Source: Platycnemis pennipes
Lineage: Eukaryota > Arthropoda > Insecta > Odonata > Platycnemididae
Assembly (NCBI GenBank): GCA_933228895.1
Contig: OW121846.1
Coordinates: 5,487,915-5,551,914, forward strand
DNA length: 64,000 nucleotides
Direction: 5' to 3'
The notes below the pieces were generated by a model. It did no database searches. It was not told the origin of the DNA and saw nothing but the letters and a program-made list of their open reading frames with translations. Numbering within the stretch: position 1 is the stretch's first letter; each line of letters begins with the position of its first letter. Position numbers and translations under genes: made by a program. Of the stretch, positions 10,752 through 21,686 are shown in pieces.

Positions 10752-12355
10752 GCATGGTTAATGCAGTGAGAATTACAAAATAATTGTTAAAATTACGTTA
10801 TTTTTAAACCCCAGATAGATATTTCGTATAAAATAATTCCAGTTTTAAACCTCTGCATCCAGTTATCAGGAATAGCCTAATATAACGGACCCAAGGAGTA
10901 GGATTATATGGATCAGAGAAGTTGTAGTGCGAAATCATGGATTAGAACAGAATAGATCCTGTGTTCTCATCATGGATTTGCATAGTTCTGTGACACTGGC
11001 TTTCAACAGTGAATTCTTCTGATAGTATCCCCCCAGATTTAGAAAACCTTGACTTACCTTGGCTACGGCCACATTCACATACTTCATTGGCCAGAAAACC
11101 TCAGCTTCAACGTGCACAAGCCAGTTCACCAATTAGTGCACACTTTCTCTTCTGTGATGGAACACAACCAACATTCTCATGTAAGTGTTAATGTAGTGTT
11201 TTTGTCGTTAAAATTTATTGATAAAATAAATGAACCCGTTAGTTTTGCCTAGCCATTGTGAGGCTGTTAAAAAACATCTGCGATCCTCACCTAGATATAT
11301 GAAATTTAAAAATGTACATATCACAATAAGTTATTAATAGTAGAATAGTAATGATGAAGAAGAGCATGAACGTAAAAATTCTTTGTCACTAATTACCAAT
11401 TGTTCTCAAAAGTTGCATTTATAGCCCAAATCACATTTATCAGCCTTGATATATTTTTTCTATATAAAAATGAAAATATCTTCTTCTTTTACAGCCAAAG
11501 TTCCACCTTATTTGAATTTTTTCATATAAAACTATAATATTTAACTTCTTTGAATGGTTATTGACCACTTTAATAATACATAGGTTAATTTATGGAGGTT
11601 TGGTTTTCTTTTTTAAGAAATTCGACTTCCTTCTTTTTTTGGCCAACGTTTCGCCTTTTTATTAAGGCTTGTGACAATGGTAACACTGTTAACAGTATTG
11701 CCATTGTCACAGTAAGAAAGTTAATCCTTTGAGCCCTGAAGAATTCTTCATTTATCGCCTTCCCATTTGAAAACAATTTGTAAGTAATCAAAAAGCTTGT
11801 GTGCAAACCATAGACCAAACCAAACCCCAAATAGTTAGATGACTGCAAGAATCCTCCATTAGGTATAGGGTTCCCAGGAATGAAGGACCCCACATGATGC
11901 AGAGAAGGGATATGGGGCCATTGCCATTTGGGCTAGAAGAGCCGTGATTCAAAGTTTTCCAAAACAAAATTTTCACAGTTACAGATCAAATTCCTAACAA
12001 TTGAATTGTTACACATGATGGGGCAATTGTTCTGATTTATTGTTTCACATCAAAAGACTCCTTGCTTCCTTTGTGGGAAGGAGTTTGAATATTGTGCAAG
12101 ACTATTATGGTGAACCAGCCTCTTCTGCATGCATTGACATATACAAAGTGCAGAACTTGGGAGAATGGAGAGAGTGTGGCCTTTGAATGACACAAAGGGC
12201 AAGGCTGTATTAATAAGAATAGCTGCTGCATCACTAGTGGCAAGGGCAGTAATGTGGTGAGAGTAGGATTAGGGGAGATCTTCGATTAAGTAGATAAGAT
12301 AGGGGTTAGTCTAATACATCTAATATAATAATATAGTCTGTTTGCCTTAATTCCC
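10752..12355. other. intron with a 42-bp palindrome; no gene
   Basis: Mostly featureless intron. The segment 11670-11711 is a near-perfect palindrome (21-bp arms, two mismatches), centred on CTGTTAACAG. Next to it, read on the minus strand, lies AAGGCGAAACGTTGG, a word often seen in 3' parts of Penelope-like elements, so a decayed element may sit at 11580-11720. No protein is recognised. Confidence 0.35.
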
Positions 12356-12359
12356 TTAA

Positions 12360-15309
12360 CCCTTTAACGCCTGAATTAATATTTTTTTCTGATTTGCTTT
12401 ATAATACATATTTTTTCTTATTGCCTTCTTCTTATTCATAATCTAAAATATCATAGCAATATTCATTATAATTTCTGAGATATAGGGTGTACCATATATG
12501 GTACGCTAGGTGCTTGTATGGTGTATGTTGTAATGCAGAGTTATCTACTTCTTTATACATCCCTGCAGTTTATTTCAAAATAAAATTACTGTTCAAGTTA
12601 TTTTAAGCGTATTATGCAATTAAAGGGCAAAGACTGAGATTATGCATATATATTTTTCATCCTGGAAATGGATAAGATATATATTCTCAGAAACATAACT
12701 CTTTACAAATAGGATAATTCTTATTCAGTTGAAATAATGGGAATTGCATTTTTCAAAGCGTTACTGTGTTAATGTATGAAATATTTATGATTTACGGAAT
12801 TCTTTATGATTTATGGAATTCTTTATGATTTATGGTTTAAATCGGTTTAAATCTTTATAATGTATGGAACTTGATAAAATAGACAATACAGCAACCCACA
12901 TTGCACTTTATGCACTCATATCTAGATTTAGCTCCACACAGTCCACACCTTCTCTTTTTTTCCACAATACTTGCTTCGAAATGACTGTAGCCACCTTTGC
13001 GGACAGTGACACTAACCTGGCTATTTATGCTACTTTGCCTCATTGGTGGTCTTTCTGGCCCCCTTGGAATAGACCCGTAACGAATAAGATAGTTCAATAC
13101 AATCTGCCTTCTAAATTCTAATTGTGGAATAGATTTCCATGCCTTTCTCATTAGAATCCACGCGTTATGAGTCGCTTTATCGATCAACCAGGTAAATAAT
13201 GGCCACCACCATTTCTTACTCCGGAAACCGATGCGGTAATTTCCTACATTTTCATATGTACGATCAGTGTCCCCCATGCGATTATTATACTGGCTAATAG
13301 CATATGGTCGGGGAATAGCTACTCGTTTCTTTTTCGATCGACAATACCGTCCTACCGGTGAAACTGGATTTACCCCATAAGTAGTTGCGTGAGATGGCTA
13401 TTTTTCGGAATCCTATTCTCGTGTATTGTGCCCGTGCCACCCAGTCCCCTTTGTTTTAGTTGCTGAAGAAGGTTGATCGCCGTAAATATATTGTCAAAAT
13501 ACAAATGATGCGATAAGTTCTTTATCAACGGCGGAAAATTTTCAAACATTTTGATCATAGGAGTTGCCGCTTTACCAAATTTAGCCTCATAGTCCGTTAT
13601 TGGCTCAGAAGATTTTCCCTGTTTATAGTCAAAAGAGATCAAATAGCCATCTGATGTATTCAAGCACCATATTTTGTAGCCAAAACGAATGGGCTTACCC
13701 TTGATGAATTGCTTACAGCTATGGCGGCCGTAATAGGGAACCATGCACTCATCGTAGTCGATGTGTCTCTCCGGCCGAAATTTCATCATGTACTTATTTT
13801 GAAGCATGTTAGAGAAAGGTCTCAGTTTCGACATCTTATCATTACCATCCATGCGGTTATTATCTGCACAGTTTATAAATCGGCATATTTAAAGGAAATA
13901 ATCCCTTCGCATGGTATTTAGGATGAGATCATTTCGAAGATCTTTTTCCTTCTTCCAATAACTTCGCTTACTTGGCACTACAATATGCCCTGAGAGTACC
14001 AGAATTGCGATAAAAACTTGCACTTCACATGTGAAACATTAGTGCCTGAACAGTTTTTGAACAGTGCATATTTAGATGTTTCTTTGTAAGGGAAATCAAT
14101 AATATCTTCATCGAAAATGCTTTCAAAACTATCTACCGAAGACATATCTCGCTCTATGGTGAAGTTTGGCCCAGGAAAAGAACCAAATTCCCGTTACTCA
14201 AAATTCCCATCAGTCCATGATACCTCGGCTGCCTTCGACTTGGCCCCTGGATTTAATTTCCGTACAGAGAGATGCTTGGTTTCTTGCCGAGCCAGATTGG
14301 TATCTGTAGTTTGCAGACGAGCCAGATGATCATGAAGAAGGCTGGGAAGGGCATCTGTCGCGAAAATCAGTGTCACTGTCAGTGCCCAGAACAAGATCGC
14401 CGTAAAATACCACTTCAGCTGGACTGAGTAACTGCCTCCCGGACAAATTGTCTATTAGATTACCACTATCTTCGTCAGCTGAATTCTCGTCTGTATTGAT
14501 ATTTGTCTCTGGAGGTTCAACAAATATATCTCTCACATCTAACGTCTCTTTTTTCCCTAATACTTAAAGAACTTCTTCAAGTGTTAGGGCCGTAAAACCA
14601 TGAACGAACTGCGAACTGTTGGTAGTAATCCTATAACAACATCTCAAGCTATTCGCTCTTTCTGGCCGTGGTTGGAATGTTGAATTGAAAGATGGCCTGA
14701 TTGGGGAGGGAGGGTAAGTAGAAGGGATGGATTTTTTTTTCTGAGAAGGATAATTTACAACAAAGCAAAATACTGCATAAAACAACCTGCATCGTAGGAA
14801 AAATAGTATTTCAAACGAAGAGATCAAGTTTGTACAGCTATAGCTGCAGATTTACACAAAAAATTAGAAAAAATCTTGAGGATCCTAAATGACCACGTAG
14901 GCGCCTAGCGTACCATATAAGGTACACCAAATTGTTTTCACACCAAATAACCACAAAAATAGCAAAGACTCTTTAGTGATTAACATACTGGTAGTAATAC
15001 ATGTTAACTATGAATGAGATTAATACTATGTGCAAAAAAGCTGTTATCAAAGAAGAAATGAAGCACTAACCTCGAGGACAACGCCATCATTCCCTACTTC
15101 AGCTTGTAGTCTATCACACTCCTTCCTCCAACCATGCACAGTGACAATTGATTCTAACAAAAAGGAGGGAAACTACTATATATTGAGCAAGGATTCATCG
15201 TGCTAGCGACGCAATTTCGATGCAAATATAACAATGTAAGCACATATTAGTGCCGCCGAGACTTCACCCTGCATTACGTACCATATATGATACGCTAGGC
15301 GTTAACGGG
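12360..15309 (-). mobile_element. piggyBac element, about 2.95 kb
   Basis: Bounded by TTAA at 12356-12359 and 15310-15313. Ends are CCCTTTAACGCCT on the left and the complement of CCCGTTAACGCCT on the right (one mismatch in 13). The subterminal palindrome GTACCATATATGGTAC occurs at 12489-12504, with variants at 14909-14925 and 15278-15293, each next to CGCCTAGC or its complement. It encodes a broken transposase on the minus strand. Both termini and both TTAA sites survive, so the insertion is complete though inactive. Confidence 0.9.
12855..14560 (-). pseudogene. piggyBac transposase pseudogene
   Basis: Minus-strand pieces run in order. An acidic N-terminus (14536-14330) has RDIFVEPPE and NLIDNLSGRQLLSPAEVV. 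A diverged middle follows (about 14200-13930; DEDIIDFPYKETSKYAL). The DDE_Tnp_1_7 catalytic core (13852-13370) has HIDYDECMVPYYGRHS and LYFDNIFTAINLL. The last part (13277-12855) has GDTDRTYENVGNYRIG and WWWPLFTWLIDKATHNAW, then a C-terminal Cys-rich CGLCGAKSRYECIKC. The three acidic positions expected in piggyBac enzymes (DEC, FDN, GDTD) all remain. Frameshifts near 13360 and 13900-14330 disable it. Confidence 0.9.
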
Positions 15310-15313
15310 TTAA

Positions 15314-16243
15314 TTTTAGTGCATTGTCATGTGTTAAGACAGTGATGTAGGGGAATGTAATAAAGTAGAGACTCAATAATACAAAGCACGATTATACAAA
15401 GTTTCGATTATAAGAAGCAAAATGGCTGGTCCTGACGAAAATCCTAGAGCAATAACATGGCAATATTCAAAAATACAAAATTTGAAAATACGAATTTTTC
15501 AAAATTACGAACTTCAATCGGTCCACAGGAAACAATGGAATTTGTTTTTATGAATCTTGGCGAAAAACTGCTTCAGTAAAAATATTTTTGACTGCATAGG
15601 CACCTGACAAATCAGTGTTGCCAATGGGGTCGTTTACCATATTTTTTTATTGCCGAATATGATAGAGTTTGTAAAATAAAAAGACCCGTATTTTTCCATT
15701 TTTTGATCCGTCAATTATTTCTCGAGTTATAGGCAACTAATGTTTTTAACCCTTTCGGGAAAGTGGGTGTGGTGCAACCCCTGACGTATAACGACTTCGT
15801 CCAATCACAACTGAGCCCGCGAAGCTACTTCGCCTTATCGCAAAGGGGGGGACACAGCTGACTCTGCCAATCGGAGGAGTTACGACAGCATCTGTGCGAG
15901 TAGACCTTCCGAGAATCCCCCTCCACTCCCTCCCCTTCCCATACGAGCAGTCAAGGACGGGAGGAAAGTGACGTCAATGTTATCAGAGCAGCTTTTTCGG
16001 TGGGCGTCACCTTTTGCTTATTTTAATTTTTGATTTATGAGGGAATGGTTATGGTTAGAAGATTAATTTTTTCACTAAATTTCTTTTTTCGTTTCCATCT
16101 AACAATTTTGTGTACAAAATTGTGATTTCGGTTCCGAGTAAACTGGAGCATCAAAATGAAAAGCGTGAATTCACCTCCCACAAATGCCAGTATCTCCCCA
16201 TCATTTCCCACATGTAGCTCCATGTATTATTTAGACCTTGAGT
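15314..16243. other. intron; possible pogo-type terminal fragment
   Basis: Around 15370-15415 the sequence repeats GATTATACAAAG-type words (TACAAAGCACGATTATACAA, TTTCGATTATAAGAAGC), as at the ends of pogo/Tigger elements, but I find no partner end. At 15748 TTAACCCTTTCGGG resembles a piggyBac-type terminus, also without a visible partner. No gene is seen. Confidence 0.3.
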
Positions 16244-16258
16244 AATGTGGAAATCATA

Positions 16259-16510
16259 AGAAAGGGCCTAGCCACACTGATACACCGGTTCCTGTCAGAA
16301 CACCAAAATTAAGCAACGTTGGGTTGGATGGGTAAAGTTAAGCAATGCTGAGGTTGGATGCGTTGCCCTCCTCCATACCTCTACCTCGGTGCTCTTGTCC
16401 CCCGTCTGCAAGTGGCGGGCAGCTTGAATGTGGGCTGGCACAATGGATCTAAAGAGGTCTAAGAGCCAGAAGGGGGCTCCACAAGGCCCCACTCTCCAAT
16501 TTACATTTAC
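16259..16510 (+). mobile_element. 5S-rRNA-derived SINE with 15-bp target duplication
   Basis: The segment from 16267 follows 5S rRNA (GCCTAGCCACACTGATACAC, CCGGTTCCTGTCAGAACACC, then AAATTAAGCAACGTTGGG), including the internal Pol III box A region. It is flanked by exact direct repeats AATGTGGAAATCATA at 16244-16258 and 16511-16525, the mark of target-primed retroposition. The body is 252 bp; after the 5S-like head comes a GC-rich part unrelated to 5S, and the tail is TTTACATTTAC with no poly(A). The box A segment is duplicated (AATTAAGCAACGTTGGGTTG and AGTTAAGCAATGCTGAGGTT). Confidence 0.82.
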
Positions 16511-16830
16511 AATGTGGAAATCATAGTTTATGCCATTATTTATCCTGGCTATTTTTTGTTTTACCTGTTACCAGCATTTTCATGATGTGCACGGTTCTCT
16601 TTTAATTAAAGCTTACATGTGACGGCACATACCATGCTTGCTACAGTGTGCCTGGAATTATAGCAGTTCAAATTCTCTGTGAACCCTCTACCTCATTCTT
16701 TAAGGCGAGCAATCCTAGCTCAGCTCTACATGAAGGGGCTGTCCACACCAAAATCTTGTAGCATGGATGGGATGAGTGAGTGTGGGTGATGCCGTTAGGA
16801 AATTTGGGCGGGTTGTGCTGGTGGGGGTAC

Positions 16831-18124
16831 GGATTATGACGGCCGGGGAGTTTGGGTTTACAGTGTATGGGGGAGGAAAGGCTCCGGTTGTGGAGAGAGA
16901 AGGGGAGAGCCTCACCCACCCGTGCTGGGCGCCCTCACCCGTGTTTGCCTCTGCCCATGTGACGTAGATGCCCGACCGTGCCCGTTCGCCGTGGCTTCCT
17001 AGGTGGGTGCCCGGGTCCTAGGCAGGTGCCTGGGTTCTTCTCCCAGACTGAGGGGAGGGGTGGTAAAAGACTGAGCGAAAAATATTGCAAACGGCAAAGG
17101 CCCCTGAGAAAGGTGTTGACGATCTGAGGGCAGTCACCTGGTCTCGAGGCAGTCGCCCGCCCAGCTGACGGGTGACCGCCTATACTAGGCAAGTTCTCCG
17201 TTAGGTCTCATTCGTGATGCTTCGGAAAAGTCCATCAAATGTCTTCGGATTGAGCCTCTCTCTTCATCTCTCATACACAGGCGGGCGACCCTTGCCCTTA
17301 TTTTGCGCCCATGTGCAGGCCTCTAGTCTCTTTATCTCTCTTGCCGAGCTTGAAGGAGGGGAGGGGGTGGGTGGATGGCATCATGCAGGTTCCTTCTTCT
17401 TCTGGGCAACCCTGGGGGGCACGTGGCAGTGGCTGATTGGAACTGCTTCGGGTGTTGAGTGGAATGGGGAGGGTCAGGGATGTGGCATGCTTTGTTATCA
17501 TCGGGAGGGTCTTCAATCCCTCCTATCCTACTCTGACACCTCTAGACCATTCCCCTCAACTTCTCTCCCTCTCCCCTCCCTCCCCCGATATCCCTAGAAC
17601 AGTGATGGGCAAACTTTTTAAAGAGGGGGGCCAAAGGAAAGGAAAAAACTTTAGGCGGGCCAATATAATTTATTAAAAAATAAAAATAATACATTTTACA
17701 AAATTTTGTGCTTTTTGCATTACCAAGTCCTATTAATCACTGAAAGATCATGAAGGAGAATGTGATGAATGAAACTGTAACTGCATTTCCAAAAGTTTCT
17801 CATAATTTGGATCGAACTGGGATTAGGAATACTGCCTCGTGTGCCAGATAGAATGTTTCCGGAGGGCGCATCTGGCCCGTGGGCCGTAGTTTGCCCATCA
17901 CTGTCCTAGAAGATCCACCTATGACCTCCTGCACGCACCCCCAGCGTTGCCCAGAAGAAGAGGAAGGAAGGTCACAGACGTTCCGCGATGCTATTCCCCC
18001 ACCCCCTTCCCACTTCAAGCTCAGCAAGACAGATCAAGATACACCCGTCACAACTGGGATCTTTCCTCTCCCCCACCCCCTCCCACGCACCCTAAACCCA
18101 AACTCCCCGGCCATCATATAATCC
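16831..18124. repeat. GC-rich inverted-repeat element
   Basis: 16831-16860 (GGATTATGACGGCCGGGGAG, then TTTGGGTTTA) is matched in reverse complement by 18093-18124. Inner parts also match: 17326-17440 (CTTGCCGAGCTTGAAGGAGG) resembles the complement of about 17935-18045. The interior is GC-rich and purine/pyrimidine-biased; its open frames look like compositional artefacts. A hAT MITE at 17600 sits inside. Class unknown. Confidence 0.5.
17600..17903. mobile_element. hAT MITE with 8-bp target duplication
   Basis: Ends are CAGTGATGGGCAAACT and the inverted AGTTTGCCCATCACTG-like copy at the right (one interior mismatch). Flanks are CCCTAGAA (17592-17599) and TCCTAGAA (17904-17911), 7 of 8 identical. 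CAGTG...CAAACTTTTT is a common hAT terminus. At 304 bp with no coding content it is non-autonomous. Confidence 0.85.
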
Positions 18125-18345
18125 ATGAGGACACGAAGTGGAAAATACGCCCAATCACGCCCCATTTGTCATCAAGGTCTTAGTAGTAGAAAAGAAACAA
18201 TATTACCTCCCAATATAATTTATTCCACTGACGATAGATGGAAGACGCTACAAGTAATAACCTGTGAATGTTTGAGAATTTTGTTGCTCACAGGAAATTG
18301 CAGCTTATTACATTGTAATCGTTGTGAAGTGGCTTAGCTTTCATC

Positions 18346-19964
18346 ATGCCTAGACAGTGCGTGAACCACCCCAATGACTTTTGTTATGTGTGTGGTGAAA
18401 TTACTTTCAAGGCTCAAAGGTGGAACATTACTCACTTTTTGAGACAGTGTTATAAACTTTATTTTGACTGTCCGTTGGGTGACCAGGATAAAGGATAGGC
18501 GCCTCATGTGCTGTGTAGCACACCTGTGTAAGGCTTCACTGGTTGGACTGAGGGAAAACGTCATATGAATTTTGCCGTCCCCATGATTTGGCGGGAACCT
18601 AAGGATCATTTTTCAGACTGTTATTTTTGTTTAACAAACATTATAAAGGAATTACACCAAAGTCAAAACACACAGTAAAATATCCAAACAACCTGGATTC
18701 AGCGATACGACCGGTCCCTCACTCTTAGCGAAGATTCAGAAAGTAATCAAGAATGTGAAAATGAAGGATTCGAAAACTCGAAGGACCCAAATTTCGGACC
18801 GAGTACATCTGATGGACCTCACTTTATAAGGGAAGAGAATTTAAATGATCTAGTGCGCGATTTAAATTTGTCCAAAAAGCAGAGTGAAATCTTAGGATCA
18901 CAGTTAAAGGGTTGGAAATTGCTGGATCCAAATATGAAAATTTCTATGCACCGATCTCGCCATGACGAATTTAAATCATTCTTTTCTCAAGAAAACAACC
19001 TTATTTTTTGCAATGATGTTCTCTCTGCTATGGATACTCTCAATTTTGAATACAACACAGATGATTGGAGTTTGTTCATTGATTCCTCCAAGGTCAGTTT
19101 AAAGGCTGTTCTTTTACATAATGGAAATGAACTCCCCTCGATACTGTTAGCTCATGGAACTGACATGAAAGAATCTTACGAGAATATGCAGTTACTTTTA
19201 GAAAAAATTCACTGCAAAAAATATAAGTGGAAAATTTATGGCGACTTAAAAGTAATTGCAATTTTACCAGGCTTACAGCTTGGCTACATGAAATATTGTT
19301 GCTTCATCTGCGAGTGGGATAGCAGAGACAGAAAAAATCATTACTTGAAAAAATATTGTCTAGGACATAAGGCACTCGTTCCTGGATCCAAAAATGTCCT
19401 TTTTCAGCCTTTTGTCAATCCGAAAAATGTTCTTTTGCCACCTCTACTTATTAAATCAGGAGGACTTTAAAAATTTTGTGAAAGTCATGGACAAAAATGG
19501 TGCTGGTTTTACTTATTTGAAACAAAAATTCCATAAAATCAGAGAGGCAAAGATCAACGAAGGAATTTTTATTGGGCCTCAGAGAAGTGCTGAAGGATTC
19601 GGAATTTCATCAGCAATTGAGTTCTACGGAAAAAAGCATGTGGAACGCATTTAAAAATGTAGTTGAACATTTACTAGGAAATATCATGGCTGAAAATTAT
19701 CATGATCTGGTGGCTAATCTAATTAAATTATGTATACCAAAAATGGGCTGCAATATGTCTTTAAAAATTCACTTCCTCGACTCACACCTGGACTTTTTTC
19801 CACCAAACCTTGGTGCCGTTAGTGATGAACACGGTGAGCGTTTCCACCAGGATATTTTACGCATAGAAAAATGGTACCAAGGAAAGTTCAGCAACATGTT
19901 AGCAGATTATTGCTGGACACTGAAAAGGGACTTGCCAGATGCTAAATATGTGAGAAAATCCTAA
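18346..19964 (+). pseudogene. orphan repetitive-family protein, broken copy 1
   Basis: Starts MPRQCVNHPNDFCYVCGE (a Cys/His cluster), continues WNITHFLRQCYKLYFDCPLG and [20 protein letters not shown], then an open stretch 18853-19470 (LNLSKKQSEILGSQLKGW, DDWSLFIDSSK, CCFICEWDSRDRKNHY). Shifted frames follow (19394-19964: MDKNGAGFTYLKQKF; MSLKIHFLDSHLDFFP; SDEHGERFHQDILRIEKWY; LADYCWTLKRD). About 520 codons in all. I recognise it as a protein family found in many copies in arthropod and other invertebrate genomes, with no function I can name. The high copy number suggests a transposon or domesticated element protein. At least two internal stops and two frameshifts make it a pseudogene. Confidence 0.65.
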
Positions 19965-21046
19965 GTACCCATTTTTTCACATTTTTTTAATTCACAATTT
20001 ATTTGCTGAAACCCCCTTGAATCCGGTTGTCTAAGGAAACTAAACGTGATAGAAAAAATCTGAGCCCAGATTCGGCATCAGCACGAAAAATACCTCTAGG
20101 ATCACCACCCAACAACATGTCTAGGACAGAAAAAAATTTTTTTTTTTGTTGATCAGTGTAATGGGAAGACTGGAGTAACTAACCATGTAATGCTGGAGTG
20201 CCAGGTACTTCAGGATGGGTGATGCCAGCCAGCCAAGATTTGATGACTAGGGCTATTTGCGGAAACAGTACTGCCGTTGACGATGGCAGCAATATGGGCT
20301 TTAGAAGTAGCTATATAGATGAGAGTAGTGCTGGAGTACCTACTAACTCAGCTTGACCAAATCTGTATCTACTTTTGACCAATAATTGTTAAGCAGTATA
20401 ACTCAGTAGTAATACAAGTTCATGCTGCATATTTGTGTTACTCTATTGAAGTTTTTTGCTCAATGCAGTTCTATTCTACTAAGAGGATATGGAAACTCTT
20501 TCCTTCCTTGTTCATTTCAGATGTTATGAGGCAGCAATTGGGAAATTGATGGGACACATCTGTAGAGAATGCTGGGATTGTTGATAAACTTGAGTCCCTT
20601 TCTGCTCAAATTGAAAATTTGTTGCTCCTGCAGAGTACTTCTGTCAACCTTGGAGATACACACTTTGAGTCTCCACATGTGCTCCCTGCAACCTCTAATG
20701 AAGAGCTCCACTACACTCACCTTGAGCTTCAGTCAGTTTTTGGTGATTTCCCTATTTTTAATTTTAAGTTATGTAGCATATAATGTCAGGCTCATTCAGA
20801 ACAGAGAACACTTTGAATTTTAGGGTATGCACTTACCCCAGTTACCCTTATAATAAATGAAGGCCTGCAGATGATTGAACAAATTGATGAAAGTGTACAC
20901 TGTAAACACAGCAAAGGGAGTGATTCAGGAGGTTCTCGTACATTAATCATAAGTTTATGACAAGAGAATAAGACACACTAAACCACCTCCACTAACCATT
21001 TTTTCGATAAAGCTACTGAAAAGCCAAGCTTTGAAATGTAGCCCAC
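19965..21046. other. intron, nothing firm
   Basis: A short unbroken reading near 20570-20760 (NAGIVDKLESLSAQIENLLL, HYTHLELQSVFG) might be a fragment of a coiled-coil protein but has no support around it. A homopolymer A/T block lies near 20130-20148. Confidence 0.3.
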
Positions 21047-21170
21047 ATCACTTCGACGGAACATTAGTCACATTATTTACCCTTATACTCCCAAGCAGCC
21101 GATATATCGGATACATCACTTCGACGGAACATTTGTCACATTAACCCTTATACTCCCAAGCAGCCAACAT
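21047..21170. repeat. tandem duplication of flank plus MITE end
   Basis: A roughly 60-bp block is present twice: 21047-21108 and about 21111-21170. Each contains CATCACTTCGACGGAACAT, then CCCTTATACTCCCAAGCAGCC. It spans the left target flank and the first bases of the adjacent MITE, so it arose after the MITE inserted. Confidence 0.8.
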
Positions 21171-21415
21171 ATATCGGCCTTTTTGGAGGATATTTAAGTT
21201 GCTTTTTATTTTTTTATAACAATACTACACAGGAATGAGGAGAAGTAAAATTGTACATTTAAACAACCAACATTTCTTCACAAGTGTGCCTTTTTCATGT
21301 TAATATGTTGTAAAGCGAAGGGTACAGAATTTTTGAAATAAGAGAGAAAATTTCTTTACAGTAAGGCTGGTATTTTTTGACACGTATATGTAAAAAGTGC
21401 TAGGGAGCGAAAGGG
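21145..21415. mobile_element. piggyBac-type MITE (271 bp)
   Basis: Bordered by TTAA at 21141-21144 and 21416-21419. Ends are CCCTTATACTCCCAAGCAG and the complement of CCCTTTCGCTCCCTAGCACT. It has no coding content and sits about 80 bp from the donor of the synaptojanin exon at 21499. Confidence 0.75.
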
Positions 21416-21498
21416 TTAAATTGTAACTAAAAAAGGGTAAAAGTTAACTTTATAAAAATTACAAATTTTAGTGACACAAATTGTATTGAGAAACATAC

Positions 21499-21686
21499 CT
21501 GTGGCTCCTCCAAGACCAGTTTTCACTGAGTCCACAGCAACATCACGAAGATATGCAGCATGCTCTGGGCGAATAAATAAATAGAGACAAACACCTACGA
21601 GCTGCACATATGTCACAAGTACATACTCATGATCCCGTGACAGAACTTTTTGTAATTCTTCCGCCCAAGCTTTTGCATTTTCAGAG
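21499..21686 (-). CDS. Synj: synaptojanin exon: central 5-phosphatase core
   Basis: A 188-bp exon with acceptor TTATCATTTCAG and donor GTATGT. The reading contains AWAEELQKVLSRDHEYVL, QLVGVCLYLFIRPEH and RDVAVDSVKTGLGGAT, the core strand/helix region of synaptojanin-type 5-phosphatases. The donor splits the glycine that begins GNKGA, which continues in the exon at 4799. A 271-bp piggyBac-type MITE ends only about 80 bp past the donor, inside the intron. Confidence 0.95.

Noticed and set aside
11585..11893. 102-codon minus-strand frame as a membrane protein gene
   Set aside because: No similarity that I recognise; overlaps a palindrome and possible TE remnant; isolated in an intron.
16267..16330. 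A genuine 5S rRNA gene
   Set aside because: Only the first half resembles 5S, it has many changes, and perfect target duplications mark a retroposed SINE.
17214..17597. 127-codon plus-strand frame
   Set aside because: Lies in a GC-rich, low-complexity inverted-repeat block; composition explains the open frame.
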